From Wolbachia pipientis (GTDB taxonomy: Bacteria; Pseudomonadota; Alphaproteobacteria; Rickettsiales; Anaplasmataceae): 12,420 nt of DNA. The position numbers were made by a program, and so were the translations under genes. This document shows positions 1 to 7,345 of the stretch, piece after piece. Location: assembly GCF_023661085.1 (NCBI RefSeq), contig NZ_JAHDJT010000022.1, positions 1 through 12,420 on the forward strand. The letters run 5' to 3'. Under the pieces are notes generated by a model. It had not been told where the DNA came from. It saw only the letters and a program-made list of their open reading frames with translations, and ran no database searches. Every line of letters starts with the position of its first letter. Position 1 is the stretch's first letter.

Positions 1-181
1 GGAGAGGCTGTTGGAAAAGTGCTGAATGGACTAACTCGCTGGCTGCCTACTCTACGCAAGTACGGTTCTTGTGGGGGAGTCATAAAAATAAAACTCAAGC
101 AAGGGAGATAGGACTACGACTTCTACCAAACAGTTTTTTTCGTTTCTATTGATATCGTTTACTATGTAAAATTGTGTTGTA
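1..181. other. Unresolved left edge, no assignable gene
   Basis: No complete gene lies here. Frame 1 of the plus strand is open from the window edge to a TAG at 109-111 (36 residues) and frame 3 is open to about 150, so a partial 3' end of a gene cannot be excluded, but neither peptide is recognisable. The stretch around 58-80 (AAGTACGGTTC followed by a G-rich run) resembles the 3' strand of domain V of bacterial group II introns. The expected complementary 5' strand is not visible just upstream, so an intron remnant is only a guess. The T-rich piece 131-181 looks like ordinary spacer downstream of purQ. Confidence 0.3.
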
Positions 182-988
182 TTACAACGCTTGCGCAAAA
201 TATTTCAGTGCATTTTCAAATATAAGCATTCCATCGCCATATTTTGGCATAGCGGTACCTAAGCGCTTGCATTTCTCTTTTTCAAGCGGCCAGTTGTCCT
301 GCTGAGTGAAAAATATTCCTCTCTCTGGGTGGGGCATTAAAGCCAATACTCTACCACTTTTATCTGATAAGGCTGCTAGATCGTACGTAGATCCGTTTGG
401 ATTGCAAGGAAACTGCAAGTTGGCGTAGTTACCTTCTTCATCAACGTAACGCAGTGCAACGGAATTATTTTCAATCAATTGATCCAAAACACTCTGATCC
501 ATAAAAAACTTGCCTTCTCCATGAGCAATAGGAAGATACAGCTCATTTAGGTCCTGCAGCCAAATAGAATTACTTTGTGGGCTAACTTTCACTCTAATCC
601 AACGGCATTGATAATTACTTACATCATTGCGTATTAAAGCCAGATTAGAGAATTCTGGAATTAACTTCACTAACACCTGACAACCATTACATATTCCTAT
701 AACAAGCTTATCCTGAGATAAAAAATCTTGAAACTCATCCAACAAATTGTTTTTTATACGCAAAGCAAACGCATTACCAGCACCAGTATCATCACCGTAG
801 GAAAAACCTCCTGGAATTGCTAGCATATTACTCGATTTTAGTTCACCTGGATTATCTATGATCTCATTAATATGAGCGATCTTCACTTCTACATTGTTGA
901 TACCAAGTTTTCTACTACATTCTATAAATGCAAATGCAGTTTCCTTCTCACAGTTCAAGCCATAACCAGATAAAACAATAATTTTCAT
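182..988 (-). CDS. purQ: Phosphoribosylformylglycinamidine synthase, glutaminase subunit PurQ
   Basis: PurQ releases ammonia from glutamine and passes it to PurL, which converts FGAR to FGAM in de novo purine synthesis in the cytosol. The 268-residue protein is a class I glutamine amidotransferase. It begins with the typical PurQ strand MKIIVLSGYG, has the oxyanion stretch PGGFSYGDD near 59-67, the nucleophile elbow GICNGCQ with Cys100, and the His220/Glu222 pair in PHPERG. It is longer than the roughly 220-230 residues common in alphaproteobacterial PurQ; the extra length lies in the C-terminal half. The gene is last in the minus-strand run after pstA, with 3 bp between pstA stop and purQ start, so it is probably co-transcribed. 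PurC and PurM of the same pathway are encoded nearby. Family assignment is secure. Confidence 0.95.
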   Translation of the reverse strand: MKIIVLSGYGLNCEKETAFAFIECSRKLGINNVEVKIAHINEIIDNPGELKSSNMLAIPGGFSYGDDTGAGNAFALRIKNNLLDEFQDFLSQDKLVIGICNGCQVLVKLIPEFSNLALIRNDVSNYQCRWIRVKVSPQSNSIWLQDLNELYLPIAHGEGKFFMDQSVLDQLIENNSVALRYVDEEGNYANLQFPCNPNGSTYDLAALSDKSGRVLALMPHPERGIFFTQQDNWPLEKEKCKRLGTAMPKYGDGMLIFENALKYFAQAL

Positions 989-991
989 GAA

Positions 992-2242
992 TTAAAAATT
1001 AAAAAACTCGAATTTTCTTTTTACAAAATTTGCTACTAAATTTAGAGCGAACAACATTATCAACAAAGCTATAATTGCAATAGCAGCAAGCTCAACAAAT
1101 GCAATCTCAGGACTACTTGACCATATGTATATTTGTACAGGCAAAACAGTTGCTGGGTCGAAAAAGGATGCTGGTGTGTCAGCTATAAATGCTACCATAC
1201 CTATCATAAGTAAAGGAGAGGACTCACCCAAAACTCTTGCAACTGCAAGCACAGCGCCATGTATTATTCTCGGTAATGCAATCGGTAGAGAGTGATCCAA
1301 TATTACCTTGATGTGAGGCGCTCCAAGAGCAAAAGCTGCATCTTTTATTGTAATAGGAACATTCGCGAAAGCATTTTTTGTTGCAATTATAATGTTAGGT
1401 AACATCATAAATGAAAGAGTCATTCCACCAACAAGTGGCGAAGAACGAGGTAAACCAAATATACCAAGGTAGAGAGTTAAACCTACTACACCAAATATTA
1501 TCGAAGGCACTGCAGCAAGATTATTTATACTAACCTCTACAATGCTAGTTATTATACTGTTCTTGGGCATAAATTCGTGAAGATAGATGCCTGACATAAT
1601 TCCTATTGGTAATGCTAAAGCTAGACATACCATAATCGTCATTAATGAGCCGATGAATGCTCCTAAAATCCCTGCATTTTCAGGTTCACGAGAATCAGAT
1701 TTAAGAAATAAAGACTTATTAAAGAACTTTTTCACCCTCCCTTTTTCTTTTAGCCAACTAAGCAGTTCAGCATAATGACCATTGAAATATCTATCTTTGT
1801 TTATTGAATTGATTATACTTGACGCAGTAAACCAGATTTCATACTCACCACTGTGCTCCACTTTCCCACGAAAAAAATTCTCTAGCTCCTTGTAAGAATT
1901 ACGACTTAAAATCTCGTCATTACTCCTGAAATCGGTCCCTTTAAACACTTTACGTAGAGAATTATTAAGTAAGTCAATGGACTTATATCGTAAATCACTA
2001 GGATTATCTGCCAAAGCAAAATCAGCAGTTATCTCAACCGGTAACAAAATCTTCGTTATTGTTAATGCGCTATAAGAGTTAATTAATATGCTCAACAATA
2101 TGCATATAGGGCAACCAAGTGAAACAACTAATGTTGCAAGAGAACAGAAATACAATGTTTTATTCCTTTTGTTTTTTCTTCTTATGCGAGCATGTACGCG
2201 CCTGGACTGAAGCAGTTTGAGGAATCTTGTCTTTATGCTCAT
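992..2242 (-). CDS. pstA: Phosphate ABC transporter permease PstA
   Basis: PstA is one of two inner-membrane permeases of the high-affinity phosphate importer, working with PstC, the ATPase PstB and a binding protein. The 416-residue protein has a basic N-terminus, a first membrane segment at about 32-58, then a soluble loop of about 130 residues typical of the longer alphaproteobacterial PstA (DUF3333-type N-terminal region). Five more hydrophobic segments follow at about 193-222, 236-263, 270-288, 326-353 and 381-407. The EAA-type coupling motif that contacts PstB is seen as AAFALGAPHIKVILDHSLP (302-320). The ALPRIIHGAVLAVARVLGES stretch is characteristic of PstA. No other pst gene is in the window. 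It sits between rplS (61-bp gap) and purQ (3-bp gap), an unusual operon partner set that suggests chromosome rearrangement rather than functional grouping. Confidence 0.92.
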   Translation of the reverse strand: MSIKTRFLKLLQSRRVHARIRRKNKRNKTLYFCSLATLVVSLGCPICILLSILINSYSALTITKILLPVEITADFALADNPSDLRYKSIDLLNNSLRKVFKGTDFRSNDEILSRNSYKELENFFRGKVEHSGEYEIWFTASSIINSINKDRYFNGHYAELLSWLKEKGRVKKFFNKSLFLKSDSREPENAGILGAFIGSLMTIMVCLALALPIGIMSGIYLHEFMPKNSIITSIVEVSINNLAAVPSIIFGVVGLTLYLGIFGLPRSSPLVGGMTLSFMMLPNIIIATKNAFANVPITIKDAAFALGAPHIKVILDHSLPIALPRIIHGAVLAVARVLGESSPLLMIGMVAFIADTPASFFDPATVLPVQIYIWSSSPEIAFVELAAIAIIALLIMLFALNLVANFVKRKFEFFNF

Positions 2243-2303
2243 CTATTTCTAGTTTCTTCCCATTGCCTCAGCGTATTAAGAACTGAAGCAACACTGTTTT
2301 TCA

Positions 2304-2687
2304 TTAAAGCTGTTTAGACTTACCGCTTTTGTAAGTAGTACGCTCTTTTATTCTTGCAGCTTTTCCAAATAGCTTACATAAGTAGTACAATTTCGCTCTA
2401 CGAACTTTCCCCCTTCTTGTCACTTGCACTGAAACTAACGCAGGAGAATAAACAAAAAATTGTGATACTATACTTTCTCCATGACTCACTTTTCTAACCG
2501 CAAAAGAAGAATGTAATCCACGATTTCTTTTTGATATACACACACCTTCAAATATTTGCACACGTTCGCTTGCACCGTCAACCACTTTAAAAGTGACCTT
2601 CAAATCATCACCAGGACGAAACTCTGGCAATTCTTTAGCTAACACTTGCATTTGTTGCTTATTGAACTTTTCAAGTAAATTTGTCAT
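2304..2687 (-). CDS. rplS: Large ribosomal subunit protein L19
   Basis: L19 (bL19) binds 23S rRNA at the interface of the two ribosomal subunits. The 127-residue protein shows the family layout: an N-terminal helix, [15 protein letters not shown], then [36 protein letters not shown] and KAARIKERT. It is a little longer than the usual 115 or so residues, with a basic tail ending in KSGKSKQL. The central loop reads [15 protein letters not shown] where many L19 proteins have GVGVERVFPLHSP, a lineage variant that leaves the fold intact. Its start overlaps the end of trmD by 17 bp, implying coupled translation; trmD-rplS is a conserved bacterial gene pair. There is no clear terminator after it. 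Confidence 0.96.
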   Translation of the reverse strand: MTNLLEKFNKQQMQVLAKELPEFRPGDDLKVTFKVVDGASERVQIFEGVCISKRNRGLHSSFAVRKVSHGESIVSQFFVYSPALVSVQVTRRGKVRRAKLYYLCKLFGKAARIKERTTYKSGKSKQL

Positions 2688-3378
2688 TTATATCTCCATC
2701 TAATAATTCAGGTCTGCGCCTTTTTGTTATAGCTTGAGACTGTTCCCGCCTCCAATCACTTATTTTTTTGTGATTACCAGATAACAGAACCTCAGGCACT
2801 TTATGTTCTCTCCACTGCTTAGGCTTAGTATATTGAGGGTACTCAAGCATACCACCACCATAACTAAAACTTTCTTCAGCAATATTATCAGAATTACTCA
2901 CTACACCAGGAAGAAGCCTAACACATGCGTCAAGAACTACCATCGCAGCCGGCTCGCCTCCTGAAAGTACATAATCTCCGATACTTAACTCATAAGGAGT
3001 ATACTCATCAACTACTCTTTGGTCAATACCCTCAAATCGACCACACAATATTGTTATATGAGTGAATCCTATCAGCTCTTTTGCAATGCTTTGATTAAAT
3101 CTCGCGCCAGATGGAGTCACATAAATAAATTTAGTATCCTTATGAGCGGTAAGCACACTATCAATTGCATTACCAGTAACATCAGGGCGCATAATCATTC
3201 CTGCTCCGCCTCCATATGAAACATCGTCTACCGTTGAGTGTTTATCTTTAGCAAAGGAACGAATATTTACCACTTCAAGATTCCATATTTTCTTTTCTAA
3301 CGCTTTTCCAGCAAGGGAATAGTTCAAAAATCCAGGAAACATCTCTGGGAATATGGTTAATATTGTAACATTGAACAT
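2671..3378 (-). CDS. trmD: tRNA (guanine37-N1)-methyltransferase TrmD
   Basis: TrmD uses S-adenosylmethionine to methylate N1 of G37 next to the anticodon of certain tRNAs, preventing +1 frameshifting. The 235-residue protein is a SPOUT methyltransferase. The N-terminus [27 protein letters not shown] (51-63) and the trefoil-knot cofactor pocket [12 protein letters not shown] (110-121) plus [14 protein letters not shown] (132-145) are all present. Arg154 is in place; the position that I align with catalytic Asp169 of the E. coli enzyme is Glu here (EESF, 168-171). The C-terminal tRNA-binding part [23 protein letters not shown] and RRPELL is complete. It is the first gene of the minus-strand run and is divergent from purC, 69 bp away. 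The start ATG is preceded by AAAG only, a weak ribosome-binding site. Confidence 0.95.
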   Translation of the reverse strand: MFNVTILTIFPEMFPGFLNYSLAGKALEKKIWNLEVVNIRSFAKDKHSTVDDVSYGGGAGMIMRPDVTGNAIDSVLTAHKDTKFIYVTPSGARFNQSIAKELIGFTHITILCGRFEGIDQRVVDEYTPYELSIGDYVLSGGEPAAMVVLDACVRLLPGVVSNSDNIAEESFSYGGGMLEYPQYTKPKQWREHKVPEVLLSGNHKKISDWRREQSQAITKRRRPELLDGDINDKFT

Positions 3379-3447
3379 CTTTGCAAATTTATAGTAAACT
3401 TAGGCAGTGAATTGATGTAATATCTACAATATATAGTTAAATCAAAT

Positions 3448-4170
3448 ATGTTGCCAGACAAAATAATATACGAAGGTAAAGCAAAATCTATTATTAAAGC
3501 TAAAGATCCGTTAACTGTTATACAGCACTTTAAAGATGACGTCACAGCTTTCAATAAAGAAAAATATGAAGTTATTGAGGGTAAGGGAATAATCAACAAC
3601 TTCATTAGCGCTTTTATCATGGAAAAACTTGAGAAAGCAGGAATTGGCACGCACTTTATAAAAACTCTGAATGAAAGAGAGCAGCTAGTTAAAAAACTAG
3701 AGATTATACCTCTTGAAATAGTAGTGAGAAATACCGCAGCCGGTAGTTTTTGCAAACGTTTTAACGTAAAAGAAGGCGAGAAGCTTACATCTCCTATAAT
3801 CGAATTTTTCTATAAAGATGACAATCTGGCTGATCCAATGGTAAATGAAAACCATGTACTATATTTTGGCTGGTTATCTCGTGAAGAAATGGAAGAGGTT
3901 AAAACTACAACCTCAAAAATCAATACAATTCTAATTGACTTATTTTTAAATGCAGGAATAGATTTAGTTGACCTCAAATTAGAATTTGGCAGGTTAATGA
4001 GCGATAGAACAAAGATCATCCTAGCTGATGAGATCAGCCCCGACAATTGCAGTTTATGGGATAATAGTACTCACAAAAAACTAGATAAAGATGTCTTCCG
4101 TTTAAGTTTAGGAAACCTAAAGGAAGCATATTTAGAAGTTGCAGAAAGGTTGTCAGTAAAGTTAGTTTAA
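3448..4170 (+). CDS. purC: SAICAR synthetase PurC
   Basis: PurC joins aspartate to CAIR using ATP to give SAICAR, the step after AIR carboxylation in purine synthesis. The 240-residue length is normal for the short bacterial form. Visible motifs are IIYEGKAKSI at the ATP-binding N-terminus (6-15), VVRNTAAGSFCKRF (92-105), GIDLVDLKLEFGR (170-182) and the signature DEISPDNCSLWD (194-205). The gene is divergent from trmD and ends with TAA directly abutting the stop codon of purM on the other strand. No good Shine-Dalgarno is visible; the 30 bases upstream are very AT-rich. The start is fixed by the family N-terminus (MLPDKIIYEGKAK). It lies apart from the other pur genes of the window but on the same pathway. 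Confidence 0.96.
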   Translation: MLPDKIIYEGKAKSIIKAKDPLTVIQHFKDDVTAFNKEKYEVIEGKGIINNFISAFIMEKLEKAGIGTHFIKTLNEREQLVKKLEIIPLEIVVRNTAAGSFCKRFNVKEGEKLTSPIIEFFYKDDNLADPMVNENHVLYFGWLSREEMEEVKTTTSKINTILIDLFLNAGIDLVDLKLEFGRLMSDRTKIILADEISPDNCSLWDNSTHKKLDKDVFRLSLGNLKEAYLEVAERLSVKLV

Positions 4171-5208
4171 CTAAGGCGCTACTTCATTAGGTGGTGGTTT
4201 ACACTTCTTATGAAGCTTTCCTATAATTTCAATTTTTTCTCCACGTTTTTGGAAATGATTTTTTACACTTTGCATATTTTCAGGATCTACAATCAATACC
4301 ATACCAATACCACAATTGAATGTTCTTAACATTTCCCTCTTCTCTACTTTACCCTCTTTTATCAACCACAAAAATATATCTGGCCATTCCCAAGAACCAA
4401 TGTCTATGTCGGCAAACAAAACTTCTGGGAGAACCCGTGGAACATTATCTACCAAGCCACCACCTGTGATGTGTGCAATACCCTTTACCTGCGACATAAT
4501 AGGCAATAAAGAATCAACGTATATTTTTGTTGGTTCGAGTAGTATTTCACCCCAGGTTTTATTATTCCATGGAGATAAATCATTATAATTTATGCCTAAA
4601 CTTTTAAAAATATGTCGCACCAAAGAAAACCCATTTGAGTGAATTCCACTTGACTCTAAGCCAACTATACAGTCACCTTCTCTCATAGCGTTGCATTTTG
4701 GAAGGATCTTACTTTTATCGACCACTCCAACCACAAATCCTGCAAGGTCATAGTGATTATTACTATACATTCCAGGCATCTCTGCGGTTTCTCCACCAAC
4801 TAATGCCATATTGGTCTGTTTACATCCTTCTGCAATACCCTGAACTACGGATAATAAAACACCTTTACTTAAAGTACCTGTTGCGAAATAATCAAGGAAA
4901 AATAAAGGTGTTGCTCCTTGCGCAAGCAAATCATTCACACACATTGCAACTAGATCTACGCCTATAGTATCATGTTTGTTTACTTCTTGAGCTATCAACA
5001 GCTTTGTACCCACCCCGTCAGTTGAAGAAACAAGTACTGGGTGGTCATATTTTTTACTCAGCGCAGAAAAATCGAACAGCGCGGAAAATGAACCTTCTTC
5101 GCTAATAACCTCTTCCTTTTTTTTAGTTTTCCCAACTATAAGGTTGACCTCTTTTATTAGCTTATTATACAGCTTAAGATCTACTCCTGATTTAGCATAA
5201 GTACTCAT
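4171..5208 (-). CDS. purM: Phosphoribosylformylglycinamidine cyclo-ligase (AIR synthetase) PurM
   Basis: PurM closes the imidazole ring, turning FGAM into AIR with ATP; its substrate is made by the PurL complex that uses PurQ. The 345-residue protein is full length. Motifs in order are SSTDGVGTKLLIA (61-73), GVDLVAMCVNDLLAQGATPLFFLDYFATG (83-111, given in parts elsewhere in the family), LVGGETAEMPGMY (136-148), YDLAGFVVG, GLESSGIHSNGFSLVR and ITGGGLVDNVPRVLP. A run of eight A in the coding strand (5117-5124) encodes part of the lysine-rich TKKKEE stretch and is a possible slippage site, but the frame is intact. It converges on purC with no intervening base, and is divergent from the chpT-like gene with a 133-bp spacer holding a plausible promoter for it. 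Confidence 0.96.
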   Translation of the reverse strand: MSTYAKSGVDLKLYNKLIKEVNLIVGKTKKKEEVISEEGSFSALFDFSALSKKYDHPVLVSSTDGVGTKLLIAQEVNKHDTIGVDLVAMCVNDLLAQGATPLFFLDYFATGTLSKGVLLSVVQGIAEGCKQTNMALVGGETAEMPGMYSNNHYDLAGFVVGVVDKSKILPKCNAMREGDCIVGLESSGIHSNGFSLVRHIFKSLGINYNDLSPWNNKTWGEILLEPTKIYVDSLLPIMSQVKGIAHITGGGLVDNVPRVLPEVLFADIDIGSWEWPDIFLWLIKEGKVEKREMLRTFNCGIGMVLIVDPENMQSVKNHFQKRGEKIEIIGKLHKKCKPPPNEVAP

Positions 5209-5241
5209 AATCTTTACACAAATTTTACGATTATTAATGCT

Positions 5242-5270
5242 ATATTAATAACCTGGCACAAAAAGTACAA
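5242..5270 (-). promoter_or_regulatory. Candidate sigma70 promoter for purM
   Basis: On the minus strand TTGTAC (5265-5270) and TAATAT (5242-5247) are separated by exactly 17 bp, about 35 bp upstream of the purM ATG. The match is decent but the region is AT-rich, so chance hits are likely. Confidence 0.4.
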
Positions 5271-5286
5271 CGAAACTTTCTCTCAA

Positions 5287-5322
5287 TTGACTATCATATG
5301 TCTACCGATATAGGTTAACCTA
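5287..5322 (+). promoter_or_regulatory. Candidate promoter with overlapping palindrome before chpT
   Basis: TTGACT (5287-5292), a 16-bp spacer and TATAGG (5309-5314) point toward the chpT-like gene starting at 5342. A perfect 12-bp palindrome TAGGTTAACCTA (5311-5322) overlaps the -10 and the likely start point, the position expected of a repressor operator. It contains TTAAC, part of the CtrA half-site, but no second half-site at the canonical spacing. No regulator is identified. Confidence 0.35.
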
Positions 5323-5341
5323 AATCATTTACAATTGTCTA

Positions 5342-5985
5342 ATGAGCAAAAACGTGTTGTTGATAACAGAGCTACTATCAGGACGACTACTTCATGACTT
5401 TGCTAACTCTATGAATGGGATAATGTTTGCCTTAGAAGAGCTTGAGGCAAGCGACAAGAACGACGCTGGCTCGTGGAAGGAAGCATTGTCATTGCTTAGG
5501 GAAAGTTCTGATGATTTAATGCACAAACACAAAGTTATGAAACAGGCATACTCTTCTTCAGCAGATAACCGCAGCTTTGACCGAACCAAGCTGAATATCG
5601 AGAACTATCTACTAAAAAAAAAATAAAACTCACGTGGAAAACAGATGCATATTTTGTGAAATGCAAAGTAAGTTTAATTGAAAAGATAAACAAAATAATT
5701 TCCAATATGGTAATAACCATAGCCAGCGCAGTAGCAGAAGTTGAACGGATGTCTGTTTTATTAAGCCAGGAGAAAGACAAAACTCTATTAACTATGCAAG
5801 TTTCGAGTGAACACAGGCCCCTAAGTAAATCATTAGTGGAGAAATTAAGCAAGAAAAGAGATGACAACCTAAATACAAAAGATATTAGCATCTACATGAC
5901 CTACTTACTGCTGGAGCACTACAATGCTAAAATACACTGTACTTGTGAAAACAACTTGTTGGAAATAGGCTTAACTTTGACTTAA
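5342..5985 (+). pseudogene. chpT: ChpT-like histidine phosphotransferase, split by a frameshift in a poly-A run
   Basis: Two adjacent frames together read as one HPTransfase-family protein. The first (5342-5626, 94 residues) has the phosphoacceptor helix LLSGRLLHDFANSMNGI with His18, and a second helix ALSLLRESSDDLMHKHKVMKQAY, as in ChpT dimerisation domains. It ends at TAA (5624-5626) just after ten A (5614-5623). The second frame, open through the A run to 5985, continues with KLTWKTDAYFVKCKVSLIEK, matching the start of the degenerate ATPase-like domain of ChpT. One added A, or two lost, would restore about 213 residues, near the family's length. In Caulobacter ChpT passes phosphate from CckA to CtrA and CpdR. 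The downstream frame alone would need GTG at 5656 or an internal ATG. It may be a true pseudogene, a homopolymer sequencing error, or a gene rescued by slippage; the good preservation of both halves argues against old decay. Confidence 0.7.
5614..5623 (+). repeat. Ten-A homopolymer at the chpT frame break
   Basis: The ten consecutive A, followed by T and four more A, is the exact place where the reading frame changes between the two halves of the chpT-like gene. Long A runs are hot spots for polymerase slippage in AT-rich endosymbiont genomes, in replication and in transcription. Confidence 0.85.
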
Positions 5986-6160
5986 AGCGATTCCACACTT
6001 TGTAAAAGCATCTACAAGCGTTAACGCGAAAATTGAAACTTTCCACAGCACCTTGGATCTGGGCTAAGCGCACTTATCTAAAGTACGTATCGCGCTATGC
6101 ATATAAATATTGTAGACCTCTTTACCTAAAGGCAAAACACTTCCTCACGAGGAATATCAA
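5986..6160. other. Non-coding spacer after chpT-like gene
   Basis: I see no gene on either strand. It contains a short inverted repeat TTCCTCACGAGGAA (arms of 6 bp) at about 6141-6154. A stretch TAGACCTCTTT at 6113-6123 resembles the inverted end of the element that follows at 6161. It may hold further debris of the same mobile family. Confidence 0.5.
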
Positions 6161-6289
6161 TAGATCTCTTTCATAACCAATTTATGGTAGGGAATTTTCA
6201 GGAGAAACGCAGATGAGCACCGCAGAATACTTAAGAAGCGTAAGCAAGTTTTGACGCAAAATCAGAAAGTAGGCTATGCAAGAGATCTA
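6161..6289. mobile_element. MITE-like element with 18-bp terminal inverted repeats
   Basis: The ends TAGATCTCTTTCATAACC (6161-6178) and, read from the other strand, TAGATCTCTTGCATAGCC (6289 back to 6272) match at 16 of 18 positions. They bound 129 bp with no transposase frame, so this resembles a non-autonomous miniature element or an insertion-sequence deletion remnant. If TA is the duplicated target, the element proper is 6163-6287. Its right end overlaps the end of tlyC and provides that gene's TAG. I cannot name the parent element; a Wolbachia insertion sequence with the same ends would settle it. Confidence 0.55.
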
Positions 6290-7102
6290 GTTTCTGTAAT
6301 CACTCAAGTCTAATATTACCTTATCAATATATCTCTCACTTGCATTCTTAACAACGAATTTCACACCATTTTTGTACTTAACAACTTCACCTACAGAGGG
6401 TACCTTGCCAGCAACTGAAAGAATTAACCCACCAAGTGTGGCATAATCCTCCTCGGGGCTGCGTAATTCTATTTTTAGATTTTCCTCTATGTCCTTTATC
6501 AGAGTCCTAGCTGATATCTCAAACCTACTCTGAGATAACTTTACAATTGCATACTCAGAAGGTTCACTTCCACTGTTAATATTTGACACCAATTCTTCCA
6601 CAAGATCAGTTACTGAAATTAAGCCATCAGTTCCACCATATTCATCCAGCACAACAGCCAAATACGATCTGGAAGATTTCATCTTAACGAAAAGGCTGGT
6701 AGTCTTCATTGAGGGTGGTACGAATATTACGTTTTGTGCAAGTTCCCTTAGGCTAAAACCTTCGTCTTCGCTTAGGATAACATCTTTTACATAGAAAAAA
6801 CCTATCACATTATCAAAATCATTTTTATAAATTAACACCTTAGTGTGACGAATATTTTTTATTTTCTTCATTACCTCATACCTACTCGATTCAATGTCCA
6901 CTGCATATATTTCTGTACGTGGAGTCATCACATCAGTTATATTGCAGTCATGGAATTTTATTAGACCATTGAATATATTAAGATCCGGTAAATCCTTCAT
7001 TAGTGCTTCAGTTGCGCACTCCCTCAGCATACGAGCCCTTTTGAAAAGAAACAGAAAAATTCTGTACGCTACTCGTTTTATAAAAGTTCCTTTTTTACTC
7101 AA
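6287..7102 (-). CDS. tlyC: CBS-pair/CorC-HlyC domain protein (TlyC family)
   Basis: This is a 271-residue soluble member of the hemolysin C/CorC family, annotated TlyC in Rickettsia and linked in other bacteria to Mg/Co transport; the true substrate here is unknown. After a basic, partly hydrophobic N-terminus (10-20) come MTPRTEI (59-65) opening the first CBS domain (about 58-110), a second CBS domain (about 124-173) with LAVVLDEYGGTDGLISVTDLVEELV, and a CorC_HlyC domain (about 185-268) with TLGGLI and VGEVV. No DUF21 membrane region is present, as in CorC. The start is a TTG, chosen because AGGA lies 6 bases upstream and no ATG exists before an upstream stop; the next ATG (residue 25) would remove the N-terminal helix. 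The TAG stop lies inside the inverted end of a MITE-like element. The gene borders the putative origin. Confidence 0.88.
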   Translation of the reverse strand: MSKKGTFIKRVAYRIFLFLFKRARMLRECATEALMKDLPDLNIFNGLIKFHDCNITDVMTPRTEIYAVDIESSRYEVMKKIKNIRHTKVLIYKNDFDNVIGFFYVKDVILSEDEGFSLRELAQNVIFVPPSMKTTSLFVKMKSSRSYLAVVLDEYGGTDGLISVTDLVEELVSNINSGSEPSEYAIVKLSQSRFEISARTLIKDIEENLKIELRSPEEDYATLGGLILSVAGKVPSVGEVVKYKNGVKFVVKNASERYIDKVILDLSDYRN

Positions 7103-7178
7103 CTTGCTTCCTACTAATGGTAAAAATATTTTTGAATCAGGTTTACCAAGAAAACTGTTGTTAAATGTTTAATAAGCA

Positions 7179-7187
7179 TGTGAATAA
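7179..7187 (-). promoter_or_regulatory. DnaA box, exact
   Basis: TTATTCACA on the minus strand fits TTATNCACA exactly. It is the box nearest tlyC in the origin region. Confidence 0.65.
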
Positions 7188-7200
7188 TGTCAAATTAATT

Positions 7201-7209
7201 TGTGGATTA
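7201..7209 (-). promoter_or_regulatory. DnaA box, one mismatch
   Basis: TAATCCACA on the minus strand differs from TTATCCACA at the second base. It has the same orientation as the box at 7179 and starts 22 bp from it, about two helical turns. Confidence 0.5.
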
Positions 7210-7287
7210 TCTGTTGATACTGGATACTAACAATTGATCAACAACTTTTTCACTGGTGTACACATAATTATATAACAGCACACAACG

Positions 7288-7310
7288 GGAAAACCTTTTC
7301 CATAAGGGAA
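7288..7310. repeat. Alternating inverted repeats in oriC
   Basis: Three arms lie in series: GGAAAA (7288-7293), TTTTCC (7296-7301) and GGGAA (7306-7310, continuing as AAA to 7313). The middle arm can pair with either neighbour, giving two mutually exclusive hairpins. Confidence 0.55.
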
Positions 7311-7336
7311 AATTACTAACAATCTGAACATTCCAC

Positions 7337-7345
7337 TTATACACA
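7337..7345 (+). promoter_or_regulatory. DnaA box, exact, inside a small hairpin
   Basis: TTATACACA fits TTATNCACA exactly. It lies within the perfect inverted repeat ACTTAT-ACAC-ATAAGT (7335-7350). Confidence 0.65.

Noticed and set aside
5535..5891. 118-codon minus-strand frame over the chpT-like gene
   Set aside because: It is antisense to both halves of a recognisable HPTransfase protein and has no recognisable family pattern of its own; the sense reading explains the sequence.
6208..6255. Small plus-strand frame starting with ATG after a GGAGAAA stretch near 6200
   Set aside because: Only 13 codons long and entirely inside the MITE-like element; no support for translation.
7161..7172. 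TTAA-N4-TTAA near the origin as a CtrA site
   Set aside because: The CtrA consensus needs seven bases between the TTAA halves; no pair with that spacing was found in 7103-7483.
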